Positions 18,209 to 27,078 are shown, counted from the first letter of the stretch. The stretch is DNA of 64,000 nt from Catenovulum maritimum (GCF_001050375.1 NZ_KQ130482.1:636954-700953); one strand, 5' to 3'. The notes: generated by a model from the letters alone, not told the origin. Translations and numbers: made by a program.

Positions 18209-20095
18209 TTAGCTTGAAACACTCGCCCCAGCTTTAACATTCTTAATGATTTTTTGTTCGCCATTTGCCCAAGTGATTTGCACACTGTCAGCTTTATCAC
18301 AACGACCAATACCAAAGTGCATTCGATTATTTAGCATATGATGAAAACCATCACCACTGGCACCAACCAGTTGAGTCTGTTGTATTCCGCAAGCTGAAAT
18401 AGTAACGCGTGCACCTATCGGTTGAGCGTGTTTATCAGGCGATGCTGTTACTTTTACCGTTAAATAATTACCAAGCTCTCGTTCGCTCAGTTGGTTTTTA
18501 GCCAAATACCAACGACCACGTTCGTTACCAAATATAATATCCATTCGACCATCGTGGTTGTAATCTATTGTACTTATACCTACACCTGTGGCTCCAATTT
18601 CGTCCGAGATTAATCCAGCATTAGCGTGTTTAGTAAAGCTTTTCCCAGCATTATTAATTAATACAAAGTGTTCAACAGGTAGTGCCATATTGCCATATGG
18701 TGAAATGGCTAAATCTATATAGCCATCGTTATTAAAATCTGCTGCAGTAGCACTTACCGTTTGCTCACTGATGTTAATCCCCATTGCTTTGGTCACATCA
18801 ACAAATTGACCATTTTGATTTTCTAATAACATAGCAGGTAAAGGCTTACGTCTTAGTTCTTCTGGTTGCGATATAACGTTTTTAACAACAGCACTCAGGC
18901 GAGATTTTACATAACCTCCGATACGCCATGTACCGTCGCCCATATAACCAATGTGCATGCCCTTAAGTGTTTCTCCTTCGGGCCAACCTTGTGCCTCTTC
19001 AGATTTGATAACTAACTTGCCGCCAGTGTATTTTTCTTTTCGCTCAGGTGTTACCACGGTGCGGTTTTTACCTAACTGGATATCATAGGTTGCATAAGTT
19101 TCTTGGATATTTTCAATAATTAACTCATTGCCTTCTATATTAATGTTTTCAAAATTGAATTTATCGCGAAAAGCAAAAAAAGCTAAGTTTTTATTGATAG
19201 GGTCGTAATAAGCTTCCTCTTCAAATTGGTAAGGGCTTCGAACAAAAAATAAATCAAAATCACCATCGTTGTCATAGTCAATGTCAGTAATATTATTGAC
19301 ATGTTTAGTTTTTGCTAGCTCACCTAACAACTCGGTGGTTGAATCTTTATATTTTCCCGCTCCTAAACCAATGGAAAGTGTTAAGTCTTTGCCGCCAAAG
19401 GTAAAAATATCGATAATTCCATCGTTATTTATATCTGTGGTCAGCGCTTTCATCGATAATGGATCATTGGCTTTACGCAATGTGTGCGGATCTGTAAATG
19501 TTGTACCGTTATTTAAATATAGTTGGTTGGTAGTGAGTTCTTTTGCTTTTTTAGGTGCGTAACCTGTGGCAAATAAGTCTAATTTTTCGTCATTGTTAGC
19601 TTCGACAAACTTTACTGAGCGACCTCGGCTTGGTGTGAAATGGTCAAATGTGCCTAACCGCGTTATCTTTCTGTCTTGATCAACTGAAAAGTAGACAGGA
19701 CGTCTTGGATTACCACCATCACCGCCACCTTGCGCAACAATGATGTTAACTTTACCGTCGCCATCGTAATCTGATACGGCTAAGCCATGAGTATCGCCAT
19801 TGATCAGTACTGTTGGGTCAGTAAACTGGCCGCCTTCATTCCAATAAATTAGGGCATTGGTACCATGCTGGGTTGTAATGACGTCTTCCCAGCCGTTTAA
19901 ATCTAAATCAGCTACGACAGCTGCCCCCCATTTGCGTTGCATTTCTTTAGTGAATGGAATGACCCCTTCAGTTTTTACAAAAAGAGATGAATTCTCGTCG
20001 TTGATTTGATTCTGGTTATTACTTACGCAACTGACTATAGCCGAGCTACAAACAAGACTTAATAATAAAGTGCTTAATCTCGTTGATTTAATCAT
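18209..20095 (-). CDS. FG-GAP/VCBS repeat lipoprotein with ASPIC/UnbV domain (CRTAC1-like)
   Basis: 628-aa secreted lipoprotein (signal SSAIVSC). It is a predicted beta-propeller built from FG-GAP/VCBS repeats, each with a calcium-type loop: DLDLNGWED, DYDGDGKVN, DINNDGIID, DYDNDGDFD, DFNNDGYID and DYNHDGRMD. The C-terminal region (GARVTISACGIQQTQLVGAS, FGIGRCDKADSVQITWANG) is an ASPIC/UnbV domain. Such proteins are common in marine polysaccharide loci, but no enzymatic role is established; binding of a ligand or surface display is likely. It is transcribed on the same strand as GH86 and the lyase but is isolated by the hairpin. Confidence 0.85.
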   Translation of the reverse strand: MIKSTRLSTLLLSLVCSSAIVSCVSNNQNQINDENSSLFVKTEGVIPFTKEMQRKWGAAVVADLDLNGWEDVITTQHGTNALIYWNEGGQFTDPTVLINGDTHGLAVSDYDGDGKVNIIVAQGGGDGGNPRRPVYFSVDQDRKITRLGTFDHFTPSRGRSVKFVEANNDEKLDLFATGYAPKKAKELTTNQLYLNNGTTFTDPHTLRKANDPLSMKALTTDINNDGIIDIFTFGGKDLTLSIGLGAGKYKDSTTELLGELAKTKHVNNITDIDYDNDGDFDLFFVRSPYQFEEEAYYDPINKNLAFFAFRDKFNFENINIEGNELIIENIQETYATYDIQLGKNRTVVTPERKEKYTGGKLVIKSEEAQGWPEGETLKGMHIGYMGDGTWRIGGYVKSRLSAVVKNVISQPEELRRKPLPAMLLENQNGQFVDVTKAMGINISEQTVSATAADFNNDGYIDLAISPYGNMALPVEHFVLINNAGKSFTKHANAGLISDEIGATGVGISTIDYNHDGRMDIIFGNERGRWYLAKNQLSERELGNYLTVKVTASPDKHAQPIGARVTISACGIQQTQLVGASGDGFHHMLNNRMHFGIGRCDKADSVQITWANGEQKIIKNVKAGASVSS

Positions 20096-20511
20096 TTGAT
20101 GATCACCCTTAATGTATTTTTAATGCAAAGGTATTATGTTTGGTTAAGTGTAAGTTAACAGATTATTTATTCAAGTGCATAAGTAAAATCTCATCTTGAG
20201 AGTAAAAATTGTGTAAATTTCAATATACACTATGTCGTTTTCATACAAAGTTTAGAGGATCTAGCTATATATTTAGGGCGTTAATTCTGAGGTTTAAAAA
20301 GAATGTTTAATGCTAAGGTTGTAAGTTAGGTAAATCTAAAACTGAAATATACTTGTTCCAGTTACTACTGAATCCATGTATTTTTTTGAATTTTTACATG
20401 CTAAGTTAATTAACAACTAAAGTTGTGATTCGCGCTCATCTTGAATGTTTCTTAATTACATTAATGGCCTAGTCATGACGATTCCAAACAACAATATTAC
20501 GAAGGGTTAGA
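20096..20511. other. 416-bp gene-free divergent region
   Basis: Divergent upstream region of the FG-GAP lipoprotein and the DUF7010/IS3 chimera. AT-rich; I see no shared promoter element, gene or strong inverted repeat. Confidence 0.5.
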
Positions 20512-20889
20512 ATGGATTCATTTAAGCAAGCTCAACAAGATATGAACAAGGCCTATTTTTATGGCGTACCTGGAATTATTTGTTCAGGAACAGTTTGGCT
20601 GGTCGCCGGATTAATTGCATTTTTTTACCAAGCTAATGCGGGTATAGGCACCCTCATTTTTGGTGGAATGGTGATATTCCCATTATCCGTTTTAATCTGT
20701 AAATTATTAGGTTACAGCGGCAAACTGAACTGGTTATTAAAAGTTCCACAACCGACGCGTGAGCAAATGAAAAGTGATGTTGCTGAATATATGAAGTATT
20801 ACAATCTGGAAAGGTTGCATTCAGCTAATAACGATCAGTCACCAGTAGAGTGTGAAAATTCTTTAAGGAAAGTGTCCGGCTGGAGTTGA
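20512..20889 (+). CDS. DUF7010-like membrane protein fused to an IS3-family transposase C-terminus
   Basis: A 125-aa chimera. Residues 1-85 look like a DUF7010 membrane protein (AQQDMNKAYFYGVPGIICSG, then two or three membrane segments with GGMVIFPLSVLICKLLG). The last 40 residues switch to the classic tail of an IS3-group transposase (DVAEYMKYYNLERLHSAN and SLRKVSGWS). The simplest reading is that an IS3 element inserted into the gene and most of it was later lost, leaving an in-frame fusion. A good AGGG ribosome-binding site precedes the ATG. Whether the fusion protein is stable is unknown. It marks the left end of a debris-rich island to about 23.3 kb. Confidence 0.72.
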   Translation: MDSFKQAQQDMNKAYFYGVPGIICSGTVWLVAGLIAFFYQANAGIGTLIFGGMVIFPLSVLICKLLGYSGKLNWLLKVPQPTREQMKSDVAEYMKYYNLERLHSANNDQSPVECENSLRKVSGWS

Positions 20890-21060
20890 CTAGAACACTA
20901 GGATGAAGCTCAAGCAAGTGTACAGTCAAACTCATCCATCAGCATTAGACCATAATAGTTTATTTGAAGCAGATGATAAAAGTTAATACTCAACGAGTAT
21001 TGAGTGTGATAAACTTTAAAGGTACGCTAATTTTCGTACAATTATATAAAAAGGTTTCAA

Positions 21061-21357
21061 ATGGGTTTTAAAGACGTAAAAAAACAATTGCTCGAATGCT
21101 TGGCTGAAGGAAAAATATTACACCAAGCGCGAAATAATATTGATGTCAAAAATTTATTAGAAACGGGACAAATATCTGTAAGCGTGGTGACAGATATTGT
21201 TAAAAAGGCTCGTGGGAATAATTATGAGTGTAGTCCACACCACATGATTAAATCCATTGATGTACACATTATCAAAACTACATACCAAAACGAAAGTTGG
21301 TATATCAAATGGTACTATGTTGAGCCAAATAGCATTTTTATTAGTGTGCATAATTAA
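21061..21357 (+). CDS. Small protein, possible MqsR-like toxin
   Basis: 98-aa protein without signal or membrane segment. It does not match a family I can name with certainty. Size, the C-terminal pattern (a CSPHHMIKSIDVH segment followed by strand-forming WYIKWYYVEPNSIFISV), and the position 9 bp before a gene with a YgiT/MqsA-type zinc finger suggest an MqsR-like or DUF4258-like toxin. Toxin-before-antitoxin order is that of mqsRA. The claim rests mainly on context. Confidence 0.45.
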   Translation: MGFKDVKKQLLECLAEGKILHQARNNIDVKNLLETGQISVSVVTDIVKKARGNNYECSPHHMIKSIDVHIIKTTYQNESWYIKWYYVEPNSIFISVHN

Positions 21358-21366
21358 GGTACTGCT

Positions 21367-21960
21367 ATGAATATTTTTAAAGTAGGTGATTCACAAAAAG
21401 CAATCTGCGAGTCTTGCCAATCGGTTGAAAATGTTACTTTTCAATTAAGGAATGTACCTTTTAACGACGGTAGTGGCATCGCAACAAATATACTGGCAGG
21501 GGTATGTAACAAATGTAACGAAGTGATACTCATTCCCCAGCAATCAGCACCGTTAATAAACAAACAATTACGTGCAACCCGAAAGCCGATTGAGTCTAAA
21601 GTGCCAGCACATTTTGTTGATATGTTAAATAATGCCTGTGCAGAGTTGGGCGCTCAACCTGATTTTTCAAATGCGCTGATTAAATATTATGTTCACATGC
21701 TGTCTCATGAAGCTATGCCGACAGATGAATTGAAAACTTATTTGAAAAGCAATCTTGCGGCTGGGAAAAGTGATAAACGAATATCTTTAAAGAGCTCAAT
21801 CCTGCGAGATGAGTTGGCTACTTTAAGAAGTAAAACTCATATCAAAAGCACGAGCAGTGTTATCAAAGCGATTGTATTGAAAATCCATGATGATATTCAA
21901 GTTCATCCTCAACCTAACTTGATAAATCAACTAAAAGGTGTTGTAGCTGCCGTTTCTTAG
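21367..21960 (+). CDS. YgiT/MqsA-type zinc-finger protein, putative antitoxin
   Basis: 197-aa protein. Residues 1-60 form a two-CxxC zinc module (ICESCQS ... GVCNKCNEVI) with the V-F/NV-P spacing typical of MqsA/YgiT antitoxins. In MqsA this is followed by an HTH domain; here the rest contains two similar segments (PAHFVDMLNNACAELGAQ and SSILRDELATLRSKTHIK), each with a following helix, which could be a tandem ribbon-helix-helix-like unit. It lies 9 bp downstream of the small candidate toxin gene, so the pair is probably an operon. Toxin-antitoxin assignment is inference. Confidence 0.5.
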   Translation: MNIFKVGDSQKAICESCQSVENVTFQLRNVPFNDGSGIATNILAGVCNKCNEVILIPQQSAPLINKQLRATRKPIESKVPAHFVDMLNNACAELGAQPDFSNALIKYYVHMLSHEAMPTDELKTYLKSNLAAGKSDKRISLKSSILRDELATLRSKTHIKSTSSVIKAIVLKIHDDIQVHPQPNLINQLKGVVAAVS

Positions 21961-22015
21961 TTGCTTGAAAATTGACTAGCAATAAAAAATTGGAGCGTAG
22001 TGTTGATTACTGTAT

Positions 22016-22705
22016 ATGCAGGCACGATACTATGATCCAGTCATAGGTCGATTCTACTCGAATGATCCGGTTGGGTTTACTAATGCAAGTCCAGTGCATT
22101 CATTTAGCAGATATACATACGCAAATAACAACCCGTATAAGTATACTGACCCTGATGGCGAATTTCCGGTATTAGGTTTTATTGCTGGCGTGGCTTTAGA
22201 AGTGACTAGACAAGCTTTAACAGGTGAAATAAAGGATACTAGTTTTTCAGGGATTGCAAAAAATGTAGGTAAGGCTCTAGTTTCTGGTGCAGCAGGAGCT
22301 ACAGGCGCAGGATTGGCCTCCAAAGTGGCATCATTGAGTTTAGCGGGCAGAACTGCTGTTAATGCTGCGAGTGGAGCGGCCATTGGAGCAAGTTCAACAG
22401 TAGCTAATAATGCAATTGATGGCAAAAACCTGACTGATAATGTTGGGACTGGTGCACTAATAGGCTCTGCGGCTGGGGCTGCTGGTTCGTTAGTTGGAGA
22501 TGGTATAGATGCTGCGAAGACAATGGCAAATCAAAAAGCATTTAATAATTTATCAGTGTCAGACCAGAATTTAATACAGCATATAAAACAAACTACAGGT
22601 ACTTCATCATCGTCTAATACTGTAGGGGTAGCTGATGCTGTTGGGAATGCTGTTGCTAATTCTAATGGGGTAGCTGACTCTTGTGGAGTACAAAAACAAT
22701 GTTAG
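22016..22705 (+). CDS. Orphan Rhs C-terminal tip (core remnant plus variable domain)
   Basis: 229 aa. It begins with the end of an Rhs core (MQARYYDPVIGRFYSNDP, then RYTYANNNPYKYTDPDGE), after which an Ala/Gly-rich hydrophobic segment (about 60-165) and a Ser/Val/Asn-rich tail follow. The frame is closed by a TGA four codons before the ATG, so the large YD-repeat cage is absent. Such orphan tips are left by recombination at rhs loci. The hydrophobic segment could be a pore-type toxin or pretoxin region, but no toxin motif is recognisable. The next gene overlaps its end and encodes a small membrane protein, the expected place for an immunity gene. Confidence 0.7.
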   Translation: MQARYYDPVIGRFYSNDPVGFTNASPVHSFSRYTYANNNPYKYTDPDGEFPVLGFIAGVALEVTRQALTGEIKDTSFSGIAKNVGKALVSGAAGATGAGLASKVASLSLAGRTAVNAASGAAIGASSTVANNAIDGKNLTDNVGTGALIGSAAGAAGSLVGDGIDAAKTMANQKAFNNLSVSDQNLIQHIKQTTGTSSSSNTVGVADAVGNAVANSNGVADSCGVQKQC

Positions 22706-22947
22706 AAAAAGAGAAGAGTAAAGGGCGATATTATTTGTATCTGTCTGTTTCTTTGGACGGTCTTGGAGTTATTCTATTAGGAATTGTACTTGAAGTTCTG
22801 ATCCAGATGGGTATTTATTTTGAATTATTAAAACCCGGATTGGAGTGGTTTGTGTTTATCTCCTTGTTTTGCTTCGGCGGTGCTTGGGCTTTAATTAAAC
22901 TACTATTGCACTGGATTAAAATCCGAAAGTATGACCGACTTTCCTAA
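22699..22947 (+). CDS. Small membrane protein, candidate Rhs immunity protein
   Basis: About 82 aa from the ATG at 22699, which lies inside the last codons of the Rhs-tip gene (stop 22703-22705), giving tight coupling. GGAG lies ten bases upstream. Two membrane segments are seen (SLDGLGVILLGIVLEVLIQM and FVFISLFCFGGAWALIKLLL). No family recognised. Immunity function is inferred only from its position. Confidence 0.5.
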   Translation: MLEKEKSKGRYYLYLSVSLDGLGVILLGIVLEVLIQMGIYFELLKPGLEWFVFISLFCFGGAWALIKLLLHWIKIRKYDRLS

Positions 22948-22982
22948 GCATTTTGAATTCAAAGTCTCGCACTTTAGTTATG

Positions 22983-23005
22983 CCAGTAAGCTCTATACTT
23001 ACTGG
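22983..23005 (+). terminator. Hairpin after the immunity-like gene
   Basis: CCAGTAAG and CTTACTGG (8-bp perfect arms) around a 7-nt loop, followed by TATTTTCTTTTG. Confidence 0.6.
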
Positions 23006-23292
23006 TATTTTCTTTTGTAAGGAAATTTAGGAAGTCGTTCTATGTTGCCAAATCTGAGCGGAAAGCTTGCAGATTTTAAACGGAAACGGTGCAGATTTCG
23101 TCCGGAATGGGTGCGGATTTGGCGCAGAATATACAATATTGAATTATTATTTGGCATTAACACGTCGCCCCAATAACCAGCCGCGCTGACTGATTTTTTG
23201 GTTAAAACCGCATGTGCGGATAAGCTTACTCCGGTTAATAACAAACAAGATGAGAATATTAGAGATTTCATTTTAGATTTTGTTAGCTTCAT
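22999..23292 (-). pseudogene. Truncated secretory gene ending in IS-derived sequence
   Basis: The first 25 or so codons encode a clean signal peptide (SCLLLTGVSLSAHA), followed by a short mature stretch (AGYWGDVLMPNNN). After about residue 54 the frame runs into the 22-bp repeats described below, and the predicted residues (basic, RTHSGRNLHRFR) no longer look like a natural protein. This is probably the 5' remnant of an exported enzyme gene cut by a mobile element. The original family cannot be told. Confidence 0.55.
23059..23121. repeat. Three 22-bp-period repeats, IS21-type end relic
   Basis: CGGAAAGCTTGCAGATTT (from 23059), CGGAAACGGTGCAGATTT (from 23081) and CGGAATGGGTGCGGATTT (from 23103) recur at an exact 22-bp period. 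Multiple terminal repeats of this form (CGGAA..GGTGCAGATTT) are a feature of IS21-family ends, where they bind the transposase. No istA or istB is present, so this is a solo relic. Confidence 0.55.
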
Positions 23293-23624
23293 TGTTTCAA
23301 CTCTCTTTTATTATTTTAAATTAAATAGTTAATTTGGCTTTATGTGATTAATTAATAGGGTTACTAATTAATCAGATTATTGTCATTCTGACAATAATAA
23401 AAATGTTGTAACAATTTTTAACATAAGTCAAATTTTAAGCAGTTTATTTGTTGTTTATTAAGCTCAGTTAATTTATTTTATCTTTTGGTCTCTATGAATA
23501 TATGTTGGTTTTAAGGTGTTAACTGGTAAGTCGCACTGAAAATTTTGCTTCGATAGGGGGCAATTTGGTAAATTAGCAATTAATGAATTAAAGCCTTACC
23601 TTGCTATTACGATATTGGGTGTGT
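23293..23624. other. AT-rich intergenic with two hairpins
   Basis: Upstream of the truncated secretory gene. GATTAATTA/TAATTAATC (23346-23373) and ATTATTGTC/GACAATAAT (23376-23398) are two adjacent inverted repeats. No gene is seen. Confidence 0.45.
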
Positions 23625-23652
23625 TGAATTCGCTACAACGTACGCGAATTCA
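23625..23652 (-). terminator. Hairpin after GH43
   Basis: TGAATTCGC (23625-23633) and GCGAATTCA (23644-23652) with a 10-nt loop, about 60 bp past the GH43 stop. Confidence 0.4.
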
Positions 23653-23712
23653 CCTTATTCTAATAAAAAATATCGCCCAATCAAGATGTCAGGCGCTATT
23701 TCAGTTGGGTGA

Positions 23713-24822
23713 TTAATTTTCTACAAAGTCAGTAATCGCTTGTATCTTTCCTTGAGCATCGTATTTAATTTCAGCCATTTTGACCGATCTTAAATGAGTT
23801 TGTCCTTTAGATAAGCTACTGTCATGATAAAACAAATACCACTTACCTTGATATTCCATAATTGAATGATGATTAGTCCAGCCAATAACTGGCTCTAAAA
23901 CAACACCTTGATAAGTAAAAGGGCCGTATGGTGAACTACCAGTTGCGTACGCTATTTTATGCGTATCGCCTGTTGAATAAGAAAAGTAATAAGTACCTTT
24001 ATATTTATGAACCCATGCGGCTTCAAAAAATCTTCTATGGTTATCGCCTTGGGTAATAGGCTCACCACTTTCATCTAATAACATGACATCTCTAGGCTTT
24101 TCAGCCATTTCAAGCATATTGCCTGCAAGTTTAGCGACTTTTGGCATCAAAGCTGGCTCTTTATCTGCTGGGTAGCTAAATTCAGCTTCAAACTTTCCAT
24201 TTTGCCAATTTTGTAATTGCCCACCCCAAATACCGCCAAAATATAAGTAATATGTGTTATCAGAGTCTTTATAAACGCTTGGGTCTATACTGTAGCTGCC
24301 TGGCATCGGGTTGGGCTCAGCAACAAAAGGCCCTTCAGGTTTATCACTTTTGGCAACACCTAGCCGAAAAATGTCTTGCTTATCTCTAGCAGGAAAATAC
24401 AAGTAATATTGGCCGTTTTTTTCTGCGGCATCAGGTGCCCAGAGTTGACGTCCAGCCCAAGGAATATCGTTAATATCCAACGCGGTAGGATGAGTTATGA
24501 CTTCACTATTAATTGAATCCATTGATAACACTTTATAATCGCGCATGGCGAAATGGTCACCATGATGATTCGGTTTTATATCTGTCTCTACATCATGCGA
24601 AGGGTAAATATAAATTTTGTTATTAAACACGTGTGCAGAAGGATCGGCAGTATAAATGTCTGTCACTAAGGCTTGTTTGAACTTAGGCTTTGTTGTTTGT
24701 TGGTTTTTATCTTCAGCTGGATTTTTACTTATTGTTTCTTGACAAGCCATTAAGGCAATACCAACTGACATGAACATTAGTAGTTTTGACATTATACCTA
24801 GCTGATTGTGGCTTTTTTGCAT
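23713..24822 (-). CDS. GH43 family glycoside hydrolase, lipoprotein
   Basis: 369-aa exported protein (lipobox GIALMAC) with the five-bladed propeller signature of GH43. The triad is visible: base D60 in TADPSAHVF, pKa-modulating D180 in YSIDPSVY, acid E267 in RRFFEAAWVH. The family includes arabinofuranosidases, xylosidases and galactosidases; the subfamily and substrate are not clear. GAGG five bases before the ATG at 24822 supports the start. It is a single-gene unit, divergent from the SEL1/TonB_C operon. Confidence 0.88.
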   Translation of the reverse strand: MQKSHNQLGIMSKLLMFMSVGIALMACQETISKNPAEDKNQQTTKPKFKQALVTDIYTADPSAHVFNNKIYIYPSHDVETDIKPNHHGDHFAMRDYKVLSMDSINSEVITHPTALDINDIPWAGRQLWAPDAAEKNGQYYLYFPARDKQDIFRLGVAKSDKPEGPFVAEPNPMPGSYSIDPSVYKDSDNTYYLYFGGIWGGQLQNWQNGKFEAEFSYPADKEPALMPKVAKLAGNMLEMAEKPRDVMLLDESGEPITQGDNHRRFFEAAWVHKYKGTYYFSYSTGDTHKIAYATGSSPYGPFTYQGVVLEPVIGWTNHHSIMEYQGKWYLFYHDSSLSKGQTHLRSVKMAEIKYDAQGKIQAITDFVEN

Positions 24823-24873
24823 ACCGACCTCTTATATCAATTTTCAAGTTTAGATACTTGTATTAAAGCAATT

Positions 24874-24908
24874 AACAGATTAATAGTCAAATGGACCATT
24901 AATCTGTT
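24874..24908. promoter_or_regulatory. Inverted repeat in the GH43 / SEL1 divergent region
   Basis: Perfect 11-bp arms AACAGATTAAT and ATTAATCTGTT around 13 nt, between two divergent genes, so more likely an operator or leader hairpin than a terminator. Confidence 0.35.
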
Positions 24909-25049
24909 GGGTTTATCGGTTATTTTAATTTGATGCAAATGTTACATAAATGTACAATGGGATTATCTATATAAACGTTATATGTTTGTGTGGGTTCTTA
25001 TCCATTTTTTTAAACTAAAATAATCATCATGAAACTTAAGGTTATCGCT

Positions 25050-26504
25050 ATGAAAGGAATCAAATTAAGTGCTGCTGCACTTGTTTCTTTATTATATATA
25101 TTTTCCAATACGGCATTAGCTAATATGTCTATAGCACATAAAGCGCTAGCAGAGAAAAACTATGCCGAAGCAGCTAAGCATCTAAAGTCATCCGCAGAAA
25201 TTGGCAGAGCAGAAGCTCAATTCACCCTAGGACTACTTCATTATCAAGGTAATACTGGCAAGGTTGATAAAATATCAGCAGTTGGTTGGCTGTTTTTAGC
25301 TTCTGAATACGATCACCCAAATGCTTTAGCTTATACTCAACAAGTTTATTCTGAATTATCACCAGAAATGCAAAAAAAAGCGCAAGCTTATATGACGGAA
25401 CTTGCTAATAAATATGGTAAATCTGCAGTTAAAAACAATATCTACCCTAGGTTTACTAGCCAACCCATTAAAGCGCAAAGATTTAACCGCCGCGCTAAAT
25501 TATTAGTTAGGGGGCCTTTAGAATACAAAAGAGGAAGTGCTAGAGCTCGTAATGAAATGGCGATAAATTCAGCTATTCGTAATGCTCAGTTTGGCGGTTT
25601 ATCAACCCTGAGCACATCTTTAGTCAATGATGACTCGGGAATGGTAATTGTAAAATACGATGTGTCAAAAGAAGGAAACCCTGTTTATCCTGAAGTATTA
25701 TTTTCTTGGCCAAAAGGCCGTTTCGACAAGCCTACACTTGACGCCGTCATTAAATCAAAGTTACGCCCTGCTCAAATAAATAAACAAGACGCTTTTCAAT
25801 TAGGGCTTGTTTCTACTGTTAGGTTTGGCTTCATCGACAGAGCTGACTTTAAAAATGATTATCCAAATCAATATAAGACATTCAAAAGATTACAAAGAGA
25901 ATCGGATCAGGATATTAATTCAAAGTATTTGTATGCGGGTTTTTTAAACGCTTATCAGCAGTTGTTACCAAAAAAAGATGCAATTTCATATTTGTCAGTT
26001 ATCACAGAGTTAGCTGAATCTGGCCATGTTTTAGCACAACTTGATTTAGGCCAGTACTTAATTTTTCAACAAAATGAATATAAAGAAGGTGTTGATTGGA
26101 TACAAAAAGCAGCCAATTTTGGCTATGACAAAGCTGAATTTCGCTTAGGTGAATTATTAATGGATCCGCCAACGCCTTTGCTTCAAAAAGATATTAAAAA
26201 AGCTGAGTTTTGGTTAACACGGATTGCTGATAATTTGCCTGAAGCGCAATTGAAATTGACTAGCTTGTGGCTAGAAAATGGCGCAACAGAAGCGCAATTT
26301 AATAAAGCAAAAGTTTGGCTTGAAAACATCATTGAAGACACAGATGCTTTACCAAATGTTTATTATTTACTGGCGCAAACTGAGTTAAAACTTAATCAAG
26401 AAAAATGCTTTAAACAAAACCTTGAACAGGCTATTACTATAGGAGATGACCTGAACTGGAATACTAAAACTTGGCAGCACGAGTTAAACACTTATGAAAG
26501 CTAA
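25050..26504 (+). CDS. SEL1-repeat protein with internal TonB C-terminal-like domain
   Basis: About 484 aa, exported (signal AAALVSLLYIFSNTALA). SEL1-type helical repeats flank a central TonB_C-like domain (about 165-265; MVIVKYDVSKEGNPVYPEVL with a following conserved RPAQINK strand). N-terminal repeats cover about 30-120 and C-terminal ones about 310-470. ATG at 25050 with AAGG eight bases upstream is preferred over the in-frame ATG at 25029. The protein probably sits in the periplasm and may be a TonB-like partner or an assembly factor. It is the first gene of a three-gene operon with a lipoprotein and an S9 peptidase. Confidence 0.75.
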   Translation: MKGIKLSAAALVSLLYIFSNTALANMSIAHKALAEKNYAEAAKHLKSSAEIGRAEAQFTLGLLHYQGNTGKVDKISAVGWLFLASEYDHPNALAYTQQVYSELSPEMQKKAQAYMTELANKYGKSAVKNNIYPRFTSQPIKAQRFNRRAKLLVRGPLEYKRGSARARNEMAINSAIRNAQFGGLSTLSTSLVNDDSGMVIVKYDVSKEGNPVYPEVLFSWPKGRFDKPTLDAVIKSKLRPAQINKQDAFQLGLVSTVRFGFIDRADFKNDYPNQYKTFKRLQRESDQDINSKYLYAGFLNAYQQLLPKKDAISYLSVITELAESGHVLAQLDLGQYLIFQQNEYKEGVDWIQKAANFGYDKAEFRLGELLMDPPTPLLQKDIKKAEFWLTRIADNLPEAQLKLTSLWLENGATEAQFNKAKVWLENIIEDTDALPNVYYLLAQTELKLNQEKCFKQNLEQAITIGDDLNWNTKTWQHELNTYES

Positions 26505-27072
26505 AAGTATTAAGCCGATTTTATTTTTGTTGAGTTTCGTTTCAGTGATATTCCTTGCTAGTTGCAAGTCGACAATAGAGCCAAGTCCGGTTAAACAAGT
26601 CAATGATCAAAATTTACCTAAAGGTTATGGTTATTTGCTAATCGGTCTAGACACTAATGCATATATTAAAGAAATTAGTATAAAAAGCTGGATAACCTAT
26701 GTGTATAAGCCGGATTCTGCAATTGATGAAGGTGAATATTTATTAGTTTCGTTACCAGCCGGAAACTATGAATTAACCCAAGTGATTAGTGGCCTTAGAG
26801 AGTACTCATTAGATTCCAAGCTTGATTGGTCGTTTAGGGTGATAGAAGACAAAATCAACTATGCTGGGCATCTAGAATTGCGTGAGTTGTTTGTTAACGA
26901 AGGCCCCAGTTGGTTTAAATTAAACTGGGTGAATAAGTTGTCGCGAGCTCAATCCCATATAGATTCACAGTATATGAATCTATCTGATAAATATTTAATG
27001 GCATACTCTGGTTTCGGTGTAGATCATTTCAATCAATTTGTGAGTTCAATACAAGCGTCTTTAAAGGAATAA
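26494..27072 (+). CDS. Lipoprotein of unknown function
   Basis: 192-aa lipoprotein (lipobox FLASC) that overlaps the preceding gene by 11 bp. The mature part is mostly beta strand (GYGYLLIGLDTNAYIKEISI, GNYELTQVISG). I do not recognise the family. Translational coupling to both neighbours suggests it works with the SEL1/TonB_C protein and the S9 peptidase at the envelope. Confidence 0.6.
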   Translation: MKAKSIKPILFLLSFVSVIFLASCKSTIEPSPVKQVNDQNLPKGYGYLLIGLDTNAYIKEISIKSWITYVYKPDSAIDEGEYLLVSLPAGNYELTQVISGLREYSLDSKLDWSFRVIEDKINYAGHLELRELFVNEGPSWFKLNWVNKLSRAQSHIDSQYMNLSDKYLMAYSGFGVDHFNQFVSSIQASLKE

Positions 27073-27078
27073 TTAAAA

